In this document: piece by piece, positions 57,920 to 64,000 of the stretch | How the letters are laid out: each line of letters starts with the position of its first letter | How positions within the stretch are numbered: position 1 is the first letter of the stretch | The notes under the pieces: model-generated | Database searches by the model: none | Seen by the model: only the letters and a program-made list of their open reading frames with translations | What the model was told of the DNA's origin: nothing | Program-made: the position numbers and the translations under genes | DNA from: Pseudomonadota bacterium | GTDB lineage: Bacteria > Pseudomonadota > Gammaproteobacteria > Burkholderiales > Rhodocyclaceae | NCBI GenBank assembly: GCA_018241685.1 | Contig: JAFEDJ010000009.1 | Span: 124,001-188,000, forward strand | Direction of reading: 5' to 3' | DNA length: 64,000 bases

Positions 57920-58677
57920 CGCTGGGCGACGATGAAGATCCGGCGGAACGGGAAGAGGGTGGTGCCGTTCTCATCGGCCGGGTAGGCGTCGGCGAGCAAG
58001 GTGCCCAACTCACCGAAGAAGGCTTCGCGGTTCGCCTCGTCCATCGGCGCGACGTAGGGCAGCAGGGTGGTACCGCGCAGCCAGTCGAGAACTGGGCTGG
58101 CCCCGTGCAGGGCCTGCCAGTAGGTTGTTTCCCACAAGGACAGGCGGGTGCTGCGTGGGGCGAGCAGGCGGTGGTAATCCGCCATGCCGAGGATGTTTCC
58201 CATACGTCCGGCGCCGACCTTGCCGGACCAGATCGGCGACGCGGCCAGCTCGCGGATCAGGCGATGGGATGGTGCGTCGAAGTTGCCGGGCATCTGCACG
58301 GCCAGCACGCCGCCGGGTGACAGCCTGTCGAGCAGGCGAGGGAAGAGGGCTTCATGCTGACCAACCCAATGCAGTGCGGCATTGGAGAACAGCAGGTCCG
58401 GCGCATCCTCGGAATCCCACTGCTCGACGCCCGTCAGTTCGAAGCGGGCACTCGGCAGCGCATTGCGTGCCCGCTCCAGCATCTCGGGGGAACTGTCGAG
58501 TCCAACCAATTCCGCGTTTGGCCAACGTTCCGCGAGCAGACGGGTGACATTGCCGGCTCCGCAGCCGAGGTCGACGACGTGGGCGGGGCGGATCGGCGGA
58601 ATATGCCCAAGCAAGTCGAGCGCGGGGCGCAGGCGCTCATCGGAAAACTGCAGATAACGGTCCGGCTCCCAAGTCAT
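57916..58677 (-). CDS. tam: Trans-aconitate 2-methyltransferase
   Basis: 253-residue class I SAM methyltransferase that esterifies trans-aconitate, a toxic side product of the citric acid cycle. The N-terminal WEPDRYLQFSDERLRPALDLL block is diagnostic; SAM motif VVDLGCGAGNVTRLL; acidic LVGLDSSPEML; NAALHWVGQHEALFPRL. Transcribed together with the sirtuin gene. Confidence 0.9.
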   Translation of the reverse strand: MTWEPDRYLQFSDERLRPALDLLGHIPPIRPAHVVDLGCGAGNVTRLLAERWPNAELVGLDSSPEMLERARNALPSARFELTGVEQWDSEDAPDLLFSNAALHWVGQHEALFPRLLDRLSPGGVLAVQMPGNFDAPSHRLIRELAASPIWSGKVGAGRMGNILGMADYHRLLAPRSTRLSLWETTYWQALHGASPVLDWLRGTTLLPYVAPMDEANREAFFGELGTLLADAYPADENGTTLFPFRRIFIVAQR

Positions 58678-58753
58678 CGTCGTGTCTCCTGTGTGCTTGC
58701 GATGGAATGCGGCTCAATGCGGGCAAGAGTAAGACCGGCCCGCGCGGCAGTCT

Positions 58754-58984
58754 TCATACGTCAGGCTTGATGCAGTGGGCGCCCTTGGCGGCCTGATAGG
58801 TCCGGTCCACCTGCTTGCTGTCGGATGCTCCGCCGATCTTGCGAGCGTACTCAGCACACTCCGGGCGCTCGGCGATGAGCTCACTGGTGGCCTTCACCTT
58901 GTCGGCGAGGGAAAGGGGCGCCTCGCCTGAACAGGCCGCTAGAATTGTGGCGAGCAGGGAGATGCAGAGAACTGGAGTGCGCAT
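58754..58984 (-). CDS. Small lipoprotein of unknown function
   Basis: 76 residues: signal with lipobox LAACSG at about 15-20, then a short soluble domain with two further cysteines (RPECAEYARKIGG and KGAHCIKPDV) that may pair. No family recognised. It lies alone upstream of tam on the same strand. Confidence 0.65.
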   Translation of the reverse strand: MRTPVLCISLLATILAACSGEAPLSLADKVKATSELIAERPECAEYARKIGGASDSKQVDRTYQAAKGAHCIKPDV

Positions 58985-59190
58985 GGCGAAGGTCCTGAAG
59001 TTGAAGAGCGGTGTGCGTCGGATGCGGTAGATCGATATTCGTTCGATCTTGCGGGGGGGCGCACCAGCCGGATGGCGGATGCTGAGAATTATGTCGCATT
59101 TGAAGGTCCCGGCCGATGCCTGGTCGAGAACTAGTTATCACAGGTTTTGGCATGCCTCGCCGATGCTTGTAGTGAAGGGCACACAGACGG

Positions 59191-59400
59191 GTGAGGGAAA
59201 TGGAAAAGCTGCTGATCTCCCGTGGAAGAAACTGGAGTGGTTTGGAACGGCGCTCCGGCAACGACCGGCGACAAAGGGACGGGCGATCCCCCACGGGCTA
59301 TGAACGTCGTTATCAGGTGGAGCAACGGGAAATCGAGGTTACCGAGTGGTACCTCTCCGAACCGGAATGGGAAATCCTGCAGAAGGTGTGGTTGCACTGA
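59191..59400 (+). CDS. Small Arg-rich protein (unknown)
   Basis: 69 residues with the motif ERRSGNDRRQRDGR at about 19-32 followed by TGYERR and a helical C-terminal part (EWYLSEPEWEILQKVWLH). The ERRSGxDRR pattern recurs in short proteins and tails of bacterial sensory proteins, with no defined function. Start GTG at 59191; an ATG at 59200 is an alternative. Last chromosomal-looking gene before the decayed element. Confidence 0.55.
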   Translation: MREMEKLLISRGRNWSGLERRSGNDRRQRDGRSPTGYERRYQVEQREIEVTEWYLSEPEWEILQKVWLH

Positions 59401-59486
59401 TACGGCAAGGCCTGTTCCACCGTTGAACTGATTCCGACCTCGATCCGATGATCCTGACCACAAGCGGGCTTAATGTCGGCTCCGCT

Positions 59487-59513
59487 CAATACAGAATCTA
59501 GCGAATGGCTGGA
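59487..59513 (+). repeat. Direct repeat, left copy
   Basis: 27 bases, CAATACAGAATCTAGCGAAT then GGCTGGA; two mismatches to the copy at 61904-61930. Weak similarity continues about 30 bases past the 3' end (CTGCTGTTGCGGG against TTGCTGTTACTGGG). Confidence 0.8.
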
Positions 59514-59590
59514 CAATCTTTCTGCTGTTGCGGGTGCATTTGATTTCGATTTGAACAAAGGATCTTTTCCCTGCGTAGGATACCGGGTGG

Positions 59591-60460
59591 TTACTGCCGA
59601 CCTTGCCGCCCAGGGATTGACCGCCCCCTTGCCCGTCGTTTTCGGGTTGATCTTATAGCTTGCGGTCGGCTTTCTGCCCCGTCGTCGGGCTTCGTATCGA
59701 CTCGCCGCAGGTGCTCCAGGTCACACAGCAGAGCGGCGGCAGCCTTCACCGCCTCGCGGATGTTCAGGTTCGCCAAGCCCTTCAGATACACGTCATGCAC
59801 GGCAAACCCGAGCCTGGATCTTGGTGAGCAGGGCGGCGGCGCCATCGGTGTTCGGGCCGGTGCCTGCTCCGTAGGTTCTGGGGGCATGGCTCTTGAGGAG
59901 TCGCCCCAGGCCCGCGCCCGCCATAGGGAATCCATACTCACCTCGGTCTCATCGTCCGCCAGGGAGCAGACAAGGGTCGGCGCCGGAATCAGCTTCTGAT
60001 ATTTGGACAGGTGCAACTCCATCGCTGGGGGGCGCCAGCTTGTAAAGCTGTCTCGACGTCGTACCCCCAGTCGTCAAACTCGGCTTGGGCATCGGGCGCG
60101 AAGCGATGGACGGCGGGGGCCGGCTCGCCGATCTCGGGGGCGCTGCCCGGTTGCATGGCATCGAGGTGCTGAAAGGTTTCGAAGGCGCCATTCTTCGCGG
60201 CTGTATCCTGAAAGCGATCCACGTTGCGCCACTCCCGCCCCACGTCCGGTCATACCGGCAGCCCGAAGCGTTGCAGGAGGCCGTCGTCTGCGGCGCCACC
60301 CGATACCGCTTCATGGATGTAGGCTTGAAGCTTGCCCGGCTGGATACCGCTTCACAGGTCCGGGGTCACCCGCCAGATGTCTCGCCGCTTGGGGGCTATG
60401 CGGGCCTTACGGCCAATTACGGCGGACAGCGCTACCATTGCGGCCACGACGTCATCGTTG
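59591..60460 (-). pseudogene. Broken DUF3987 (primase-helicase-like) gene
   Basis: Three frames on the minus strand together recall a DUF3987 protein of integrative elements. The first (60352-60450) reads VVAAMVALSAVIGRKARIAPKRRDIWRV. The second (about 59989-60243) reads WRNVDRFQDTAAKNGAFETFQHLDAMQPG and FAPDAQAEFDDW. The third (59591-60022) reads MELHLSKYQKLIPA and DVYLKGLANLNIREAVKAAA. The pieces are in different frames and the central ATPase block with its P-loop is missing, so it is a decayed copy. Boundaries are approximate. Confidence 0.65.
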
Positions 60461-60949
60461 AAGGCGATCTGCGGAGCAGAACACCCGCCCTTCATCTCCT
60501 TGCGGAACCGACACGCGGGTGGGGGCGAAAGCTTTGCAGTCTTGCAGGTGCGTTTCTGCGGGTTGGCGATCAGCTCTCCAGCGATCAAGGCGCGGATCAT
60601 TACACCTCCAATCCGCAGCAGTGCCGCCGGTAGCGAAGCGTCAGGCATGGGGAAGCCGGCTTGCGCACGCTGTTGCCGATCAGAAGACCGGTGGTTGGCC
60701 AGTGCGGTACGCGCAGGGAGTAGCGGGCGACATTCCGGCGGATGCGTCCTCGAAATTACGGCGGATGATGCGAATTTCCGCCCGTTCCTTCAGTGCTGCT
60801 TCGTTTCGTGCCGCCATGCTGTCGTTCTCCGTGGAGGAAGGCGATGCTCTCCAAGACAGTTCGGAGTACCGCGGCTAAGCAGGTCATTCAGCAGAAGTGT
60901 GGCTTCTTTTGCACTGTTGGGCAGAGCGTCAAACGCCTTAGCCGCGACG
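60461..60949. other. 489-bp region without recognisable genes in the decayed element
   Basis: Short frames on both strands show no family features. It separates the DUF3987 and integrase remnants and is probably deleted or scrambled element DNA. Confidence 0.5.
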
Positions 60950-61734
60950 CTACTGCTACCAATTTTTCATTCGCTCTAGTGGATTCGTCCCTTGATGTCT
61001 CAGCTCCTCGAGTGGCCAACGACATTGATCTCCAGGGTTCTAGTTGGGCGAACTCTTGTATGGCCTCTCGCACTCCCAGCCCGCCGCTGCTCCATGTACT
61101 GTGCCCGTTATAAACGCCCCGGATGCCCTTGGTTTCATGGACTAGGCATTTCTCGCTCCACTCGGAATTGAAGCTGGCGTCGGTCAGGTGGGTGGAGGCG
61201 GTGTGCCGGAGGTTGTGAATCACGAAGTCCTGCACGTCGTGTTCCATCGTGTGGGCGGCGATGTTCAAGGTGCTTTTGGCTATCGGTTTGTGTAGGTCGC
61301 CACGGCTTGGCGGGGGAGGGGGACGAAGTGTGGCTTGTCCTTCTTCATCCGTTCGCCTGGGATCAACCATTCATCCTTCTCGAAGTCGATTTCTTCCCAC
61401 TTGGCCTCGATCAGTTCGAACTTGTGGACCATGCGCAGAATCAGCAGGTGCTGCGCCAGCTTGTGCACTCGTTGCATGGAGGACTGGTCGATCGTCCGCA
61501 GCAGTCGGTCCAGCATGTCGGCAATCTGTTTGTTGCCGACTGCCGGGACCATGTTCTTTTCCAAAGCCTTCCAGCACCAGTTTTGCAGGAAGGCTTGGAC
61601 GATCGCCGGGTCCACCGATCGGTAGCGCAGTCGCCAGACCTTTGTGCCGCCGTGCATAGGCCACCTTCATCGGTTTCGATGTATGGCTTTTCGCCCGGTT
61701 TGAGGTTCCACGGCTTGGTATCGGCAAGCGTCAT
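60950..61734 (-). pseudogene. Broken tyrosine-recombinase integrase (Arm-DNA-binding, DUF4102-type)
   Basis: Three frames of one integrase on the minus strand. The N-terminal Arm-binding start at 61734 reads TLADTKPWNLKPGEKPYIETDEGG; a frameshift leads to GGTKVWRLRYR, after which a large piece is missing. The core then resumes at about 61620-61330 with HKLAQHLLILRMVHKFELIEAKWEEIDF, and ends in another frame with FVIHNLRHTASTHLTD, CLVHE and VYNGH (about 61230-61105). The box II His-x2-Arg, box III His and nucleophile Tyr survive, but the first catalytic Arg (normally MVRKSEL) is His here. Not functional. Confidence 0.8.
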
Positions 61735-61753
61735 GATTCGTTCTCCCACCGAT

Positions 61754-61789
61754 GTGTTCCCATGAAATCGGCGTCAGTCTTGGGAACAC
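61754..61789. repeat. Inverted repeat GTGTTCCCA / TGGGAACAC near the integrase start
   Basis: 9-bp arms, 18 bases apart, 20 bases upstream of the integrase N-terminus. A third copy, TTGGGAACACC, is at 61985-61995. These could be arm-type integrase sites or regulatory operators. Confidence 0.5.
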
Positions 61790-61830
61790 CATCTAGCGGA
61801 TTCACTCGGCGTACAAGCCCGCTGCGGAAC

Positions 61831-61856
61831 AAAAAAGCCCGCATTTACGCGGGCTT
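61831..61856 (-). terminator. Terminator-like hairpin 1 in the element
   Basis: AAGCCCGC / GCGGGCTT stem with a 6-base loop; on the minus strand it runs into six T residues. It could end transcripts entering from the right. Confidence 0.65.
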
Positions 61857-61903
61857 GAGGGGGTTTGGTGGATCGTGTCGGAACGTTGCGGAAGGCTCGC
61901 TAT

Positions 61904-61930
61904 CAATGCAGAATCTAGCGAATGGCCGGA
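61904..61930 (+). repeat. Direct repeat, right copy
   Basis: CAATGCAGAATCTAGCGAAT then GGCCGGA. Same orientation as the copy at 59487, 2.4 kb away; the two bracket the integrase and DUF3987 remnants. Confidence 0.8.
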
Positions 61931-62022
61931 AAGCCTTGCTGTTACTGGGTTTCATAAAATCCAGAATCGAAGATGGGCACACATTTGGGAACACCAGGTG
62001 GAGGCGACGCCTAGCGGGCATG

Positions 62023-62045
62023 AAAAACCCGCCGTGACGGCGGGT
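62023..62045 (-). terminator. Terminator-like hairpin 2 in the element
   Basis: ACCCGCCG / CGGCGGGT stem with a TGA loop; on the minus strand the stem is followed by a T-run. It lies 24 bases past the stop of the small minus-strand frame at 62069-62377. Confidence 0.7.
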
Positions 62046-62068
62046 ACTGAACTTGGGGGCAGGAATCT

Positions 62069-62377
62069 TCAGGCTGTGATGTTGATGTGCTGCCCGATGA
62101 TCTGACCGCTGGCGTTGGTGGTGAGAGAGGGAGCAGACGGTACGCTGCTATCGTCCGAATCGCCAGCTTCCGACTGGCACTGCATTGCTTGGGCGCGGCG
62201 GCGCCTGCGTGGGTGGTGTGCGCAGCGTGGTAGTCCTATGTCTGCGGTCTGTATCTTCGCTTCCCCTCCGCGATGAGGGGCGGCGGAACCGTGCGGGGGC
62301 AGGAACCGGGATATTGGAACCTGCGGGGCTTTCGCCCTCCCCACACGGCCCGCTATTGAACAGGCGTAACCATGCAT
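62069..62377 (-). CDS. Possible small element protein (Ash-like N-terminus)
   Basis: 102 residues. The opening YACSIAGRVGRAKAPQVPISRF faintly resembles Ash-type phage proteins (SMVGRAG-like); the rest is Arg-rich, then Ser/Asp-rich, ending GQIIGQHINITA. The main support is position: a good terminator follows directly. A second overlapping frame (62148-62381) is equally open, so coding status is uncertain. Confidence 0.3.
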   Translation of the reverse strand: MHGYACSIAGRVGRAKAPQVPISRFLPPHGSAAPHRGGEAKIQTADIGLPRCAHHPRRRRRAQAMQCQSEAGDSDDSSVPSAPSLTTNASGQIIGQHINITA

Positions 62378-62525
62378 CCAACGTGAAAAAGCCGCGACGC
62401 CCAGGCCTCTTCGGTCTCCGGGGGTGGGTTTGTCACTAATGCATGAGCCAAGAAAATTATCTCTCTCTAGCTACCGTCGCATGATGCTATGGTGCATGAA
62501 CATGCAGCGTGGAGATTGGCAGAGC

Positions 62526-62915
62526 ATGACTAAGCCTTTAGCGTTCTTCGTCGGATCCATAGCCTTATCAGCGGTCATGGCGATCCCGTTTCTAGGCTTT
62601 CATAAGTATGAAGAGCATCAGTATGTAAAGATTGTTGAAGAGTGCAGGCGAGGAAATGAGTTGCGCTCTCAGCAAAATCACGGATTGCTCAGGCCAGACA
62701 TTTGCGACTTTAACGAGACTTTGAAAATACCGCGCGAAGCCCGCACCCAGGTGGAGCGCATGATTGTAGACGAGAGTCCTCGCCTAAAAATGGACACACT
62801 TGATGTCTACCTTGGATCGGTAGCGGGCGTTCTTCTTATCGGCGGGCTGCCGATGGTTTGGTACTTCTTCCTACGCCGGTTGAGCGAAGTTAGCCGTGCG
62901 ATAAAAGGGCTGTAG
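62526..62915 (+). CDS. Two-helix membrane protein of unknown function
   Basis: 129 residues: TM1 about 3-22 (LAFFVGSIALSAVMAIPFLGF), a soluble loop of about 75 residues with two cysteines (VEECRRGNE and DICDFNETLK), and TM2 about 92-115 (GSVAGVLLIGGLPMVWYFFL). Codon use and base composition are more AT-rich than the core genes, fitting horizontal origin. The start is uncertain; in-frame ATGs exist upstream (62424, 62481-62502). No family recognised. Confidence 0.55.
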   Translation: MTKPLAFFVGSIALSAVMAIPFLGFHKYEEHQYVKIVEECRRGNELRSQQNHGLLRPDICDFNETLKIPREARTQVERMIVDESPRLKMDTLDVYLGSVAGVLLIGGLPMVWYFFLRRLSEVSRAIKGL

Positions 62916-62996
62916 GCCTACCCGTAATCCCCCCGTTCGCCATCTGTGCACCCTTGGTGAAACCTTGGGATTCTCGGGATCATCTGTGCGGGCACC

Positions 62997-63680
62997 TTAG
63001 CCAAAACCTGTGTATTTCGCATCCGCGCACCCTTGGCAAAACCTTACCATTCGGACCCTTGCCGTTATCTTGCCGTCCGCGAGCCCGCCCCTATGCCCGA
63101 AAGCCTCGCTATGGCCCTCCTGTGCGCTTCGGCGGGCCTTCCAGTTTGACGCCCGCCAACCTGTCATTGCCGCATAGCAAGGGGGCGTCCCCAGTCCTCC
63201 GGCTTTGGGCCGATGGTCGCTTGAGCAGCATTCAAGGTAGCCGTCACCGACGTGGGCCAAGTGCAAGAGGCCGATGCGGTAGCGCAGGGCGTTATGTAGA
63301 TCAGGGTCATGGGTGCCCTCCCAGTTCCGACAGCCGGTTCCGCCATCGGCAGGCAGGCGTCGAAGCGGATGCCCAGGCCCGTAGGCCGGCGGCAGGTCGC
63401 CACGTTCGCCGCAGTAGCCCGCCGACAGGCCGGGCCGCTTCAGGTGTCGGCAGGTCTTGCAGGATGTGGCCGCCGATTTCTGCACCGATTCGTGTGCTGC
63501 TATTGCGGCGCCGCCACCATACGTGAGCACTGCGACGACTCCCTGTTTGCCTGCTCGCAGCGTCGGCAGCCAGCGGTCTATCGCATCCGACCTGCCGGTA
63601 ACCTTCAGCCCACCCGTAGCAGACAGCGCAATCGTCACTCCGTCCGCTGATGCCTGTTTGAGGATTGCCGCCGGGGTCAC
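62997..63680 (-). CDS. TubC-docking-like N-terminus plus Cys-rich domain protein of integrative elements
   Basis: 227 residues as an open frame. Residues 1-52 (ILKQASADGVTIALSATGGLKVTG, RWLPTLRAGKQGVVAVL) match the TubC N-terminal docking-like module common in small proteins of integrative elements. A Cys motif follows (CKTCRHLKRPGLSAGYCGERGD...LPADGGTGCRNWE), which could bind zinc. The tail after about 130 is less typical and may be read-through of decayed DNA. Start overlaps the upstream ATPase stop by 4 bases. Confidence 0.6.
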   Translation of the reverse strand: MTPAAILKQASADGVTIALSATGGLKVTGRSDAIDRWLPTLRAGKQGVVAVLTYGGGAAIAAHESVQKSAATSCKTCRHLKRPGLSAGYCGERGDLPPAYGPGHPLRRLPADGGTGCRNWEGTHDPDLHNALRYRIGLLHLAHVGDGYLECCSSDHRPKAGGLGTPPCYAAMTGWRASNWKARRSAQEGHSEAFGHRGGLADGKITARVRMVRFCQGCADAKYTGFG

Positions 63681-64000
63681 AGTTCCACCTCCACAATCCC
63701 TGGACTTCCCTGAAGGTGCTCAGATTTCTTGAAGGTGCCCACGTTTTTTTGTTGGGCATCTTCTGATTTGTTGAGCACCTTCAACGATTCCGCTGCATTT
63801 TGAGGCAGTCGCCAGAGCCATTGCTGGCGTCCCCCGCCAAACCGCCCCCCGTCCTTAACGGCTTCAATCTTCAGGGCGTCTTTTGCCCGGCGGATCGTTG
63901 CCCACGAATAGCCGGCGCCATCCGCATCAGCCTTGACTGCTTTCACCGGCAGCGGCGTATCCGCCAACAGAACAGCAAGAAATTGCTTGGCATCGGCCAG
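63677..64000 (-). CDS. C-terminus of a RepA-like AAA ATPase of an integrative element (5' end outside window)
   Basis: 108 residues visible; the frame continues past the right edge. AKQFLAVLLADTPLPVKAVKADADGAGYSWATIRRAKDALKIEAVKDGG is the winged-helix-like tail found at the end of RepA/AAA_25-type replication ATPases on integrative elements, followed by a variable tail (KNVGTFKKSEHLQG). The ATPase core is not in view. Confidence 0.65.
   Translation of the reverse strand: MADAKQFLAVLLADTPLPVKAVKADADGAGYSWATIRRAKDALKIEAVKDGGRFGGGRQQWLWRLPQNAAESLKVLNKSEDAQQKNVGTFKKSEHLQGSPGIVEVEL

Noticed and set aside
59473..59658. 61-codon plus-strand frame starting next to the left direct repeat
   Set aside because: Its N-terminal peptide is just the translated repeat, mirrored at the right copy; no other support.
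62262..62281. CCCCTC / GAGGGG hairpin in the element
   Set aside because: Only 6-bp arms with no T-run or neighbouring gene end; too weak to call a terminator or RNA element.
62148..62381. Alternative 77-codon frame overlapping 62069-62377
   Set aside because: Pro/Arg-rich without features; the other frame fits the downstream terminator slightly better.
59400..64000. tRNA gene as integration target, CRISPR array or insertion sequence
   Set aside because: No cloverleaf-compatible sequence, no regularly spaced repeats and no transposase-like frame were seen.

Overview
The window is about 64 kb of high-GC bacterial chromosome. Gene content points to a betaproteobacterium of the Rhodocyclaceae type (Azospira/Dechlorosoma/Dechloromonas-like). 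The pointers are the NtrX-NtrY-DUF4390-RsmB block, a PEP-CTERM exported hydrolase, a giant DUF3683 FAD/Fe-S dehydrogenase, and many two-component and chemotaxis genes. This placement is inferred from family knowledge; no database search was possible. No rRNA, tRNA, CRISPR array or intact insertion sequence was seen.

Layout, left part. 0-2.4 kb: phosphonate-type ABC transporter (PhnC, cut by the left edge, and two PhnE permeases). 2.4-8 kb: an NtrC-type sensor/regulator pair on the minus strand, then a PAS protein overlapping a CZB-type chemoreceptor, which look like a split aerotaxis receptor. 8-10.3 kb: SMR efflux protein, fatty-acid/sterol hydroxylase, NAD-dependent epimerase. 10.4-12.4 kb: threonine deaminase facing RidA, which clears the reactive enamine IlvA makes. 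12.6-13.6 kb: GDSL hydrolase with PEP-CTERM tag. 13.8-17.7 kb: 1292-residue D-lactate-dehydrogenase-like flavo/iron-sulfur protein. 17.8-18.5 kb: exported beta-carbonic anhydrase. 18.7-22.8 kb: small corrinoid cluster (a strongly diverged CbiET with a long basic, disordered N-terminal extension, then CobA and CobB). 22.8-24.5 kb: aminotransferase divergent from a MarR regulator, with two matching palindromes between them. 24.6-26.1 kb: hpt plus a YqjK/YqjE/YqjD-type membrane trio. 26.2-32.6 kb: tripartite RND efflux system with its TetR regulator.

Layout, middle and right. 32.7-34.6 kb: rubredoxin reductase, rubredoxin and rubrerythrin, a peroxide/oxygen detoxification module. 34.8-38.8 kb: xthA, pyrE, a secreted coiled-coil protein, a metallo-hydrolase, an OmpR-type regulator and mscL. 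39-43.8 kb: a CHASE2 histidine kinase, then a CheY/CheC/diguanylate-cyclase operon. 44-46 kb: a DUF2325 coiled-coil protein and small partner behind two Fur-box-like sites, and a small exported Lys/His/Ala-rich protein. 46.2-50 kb: priA and hemE, separated by an AT-rich gap with two DnaA-box-like sites. 50.1-55.4 kb: ntrX (AAA+ domain visibly degenerate), ntrY, DUF4390, rsmB. 55.4-59.4 kb: spermidine-synthase-like protein, TauE/SafE permease, sirtuin, Tam methyltransferase, a small lipoprotein and a small Arg-rich protein.

59.5-64 kb is different in character: a decayed integrative element. It has a broken tyrosine integrase and a broken DUF3987 protein on the minus strand, near-identical 27-bp direct repeats at 59487 and 61904, repeated short motifs beside the integrase start, and small element-type genes running off the right edge (a TubC-docking-like/Cys-rich protein and the C-terminus of a RepA-like ATPase).

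Most operons are tightly packed, with ATGA stop/start overlaps (PhnC/E/E, CobA/CobB, RND/TetR, CheC/DGC, Sir2/Tam, NtrY/DUF4390). The most unusual items are the CbiET fusion, the NtrX with a dead AAA+ core, the Fur-box-preceded DUF2325 pair, the MarR and TetR operator candidates, and the remnant element with its direct repeats.
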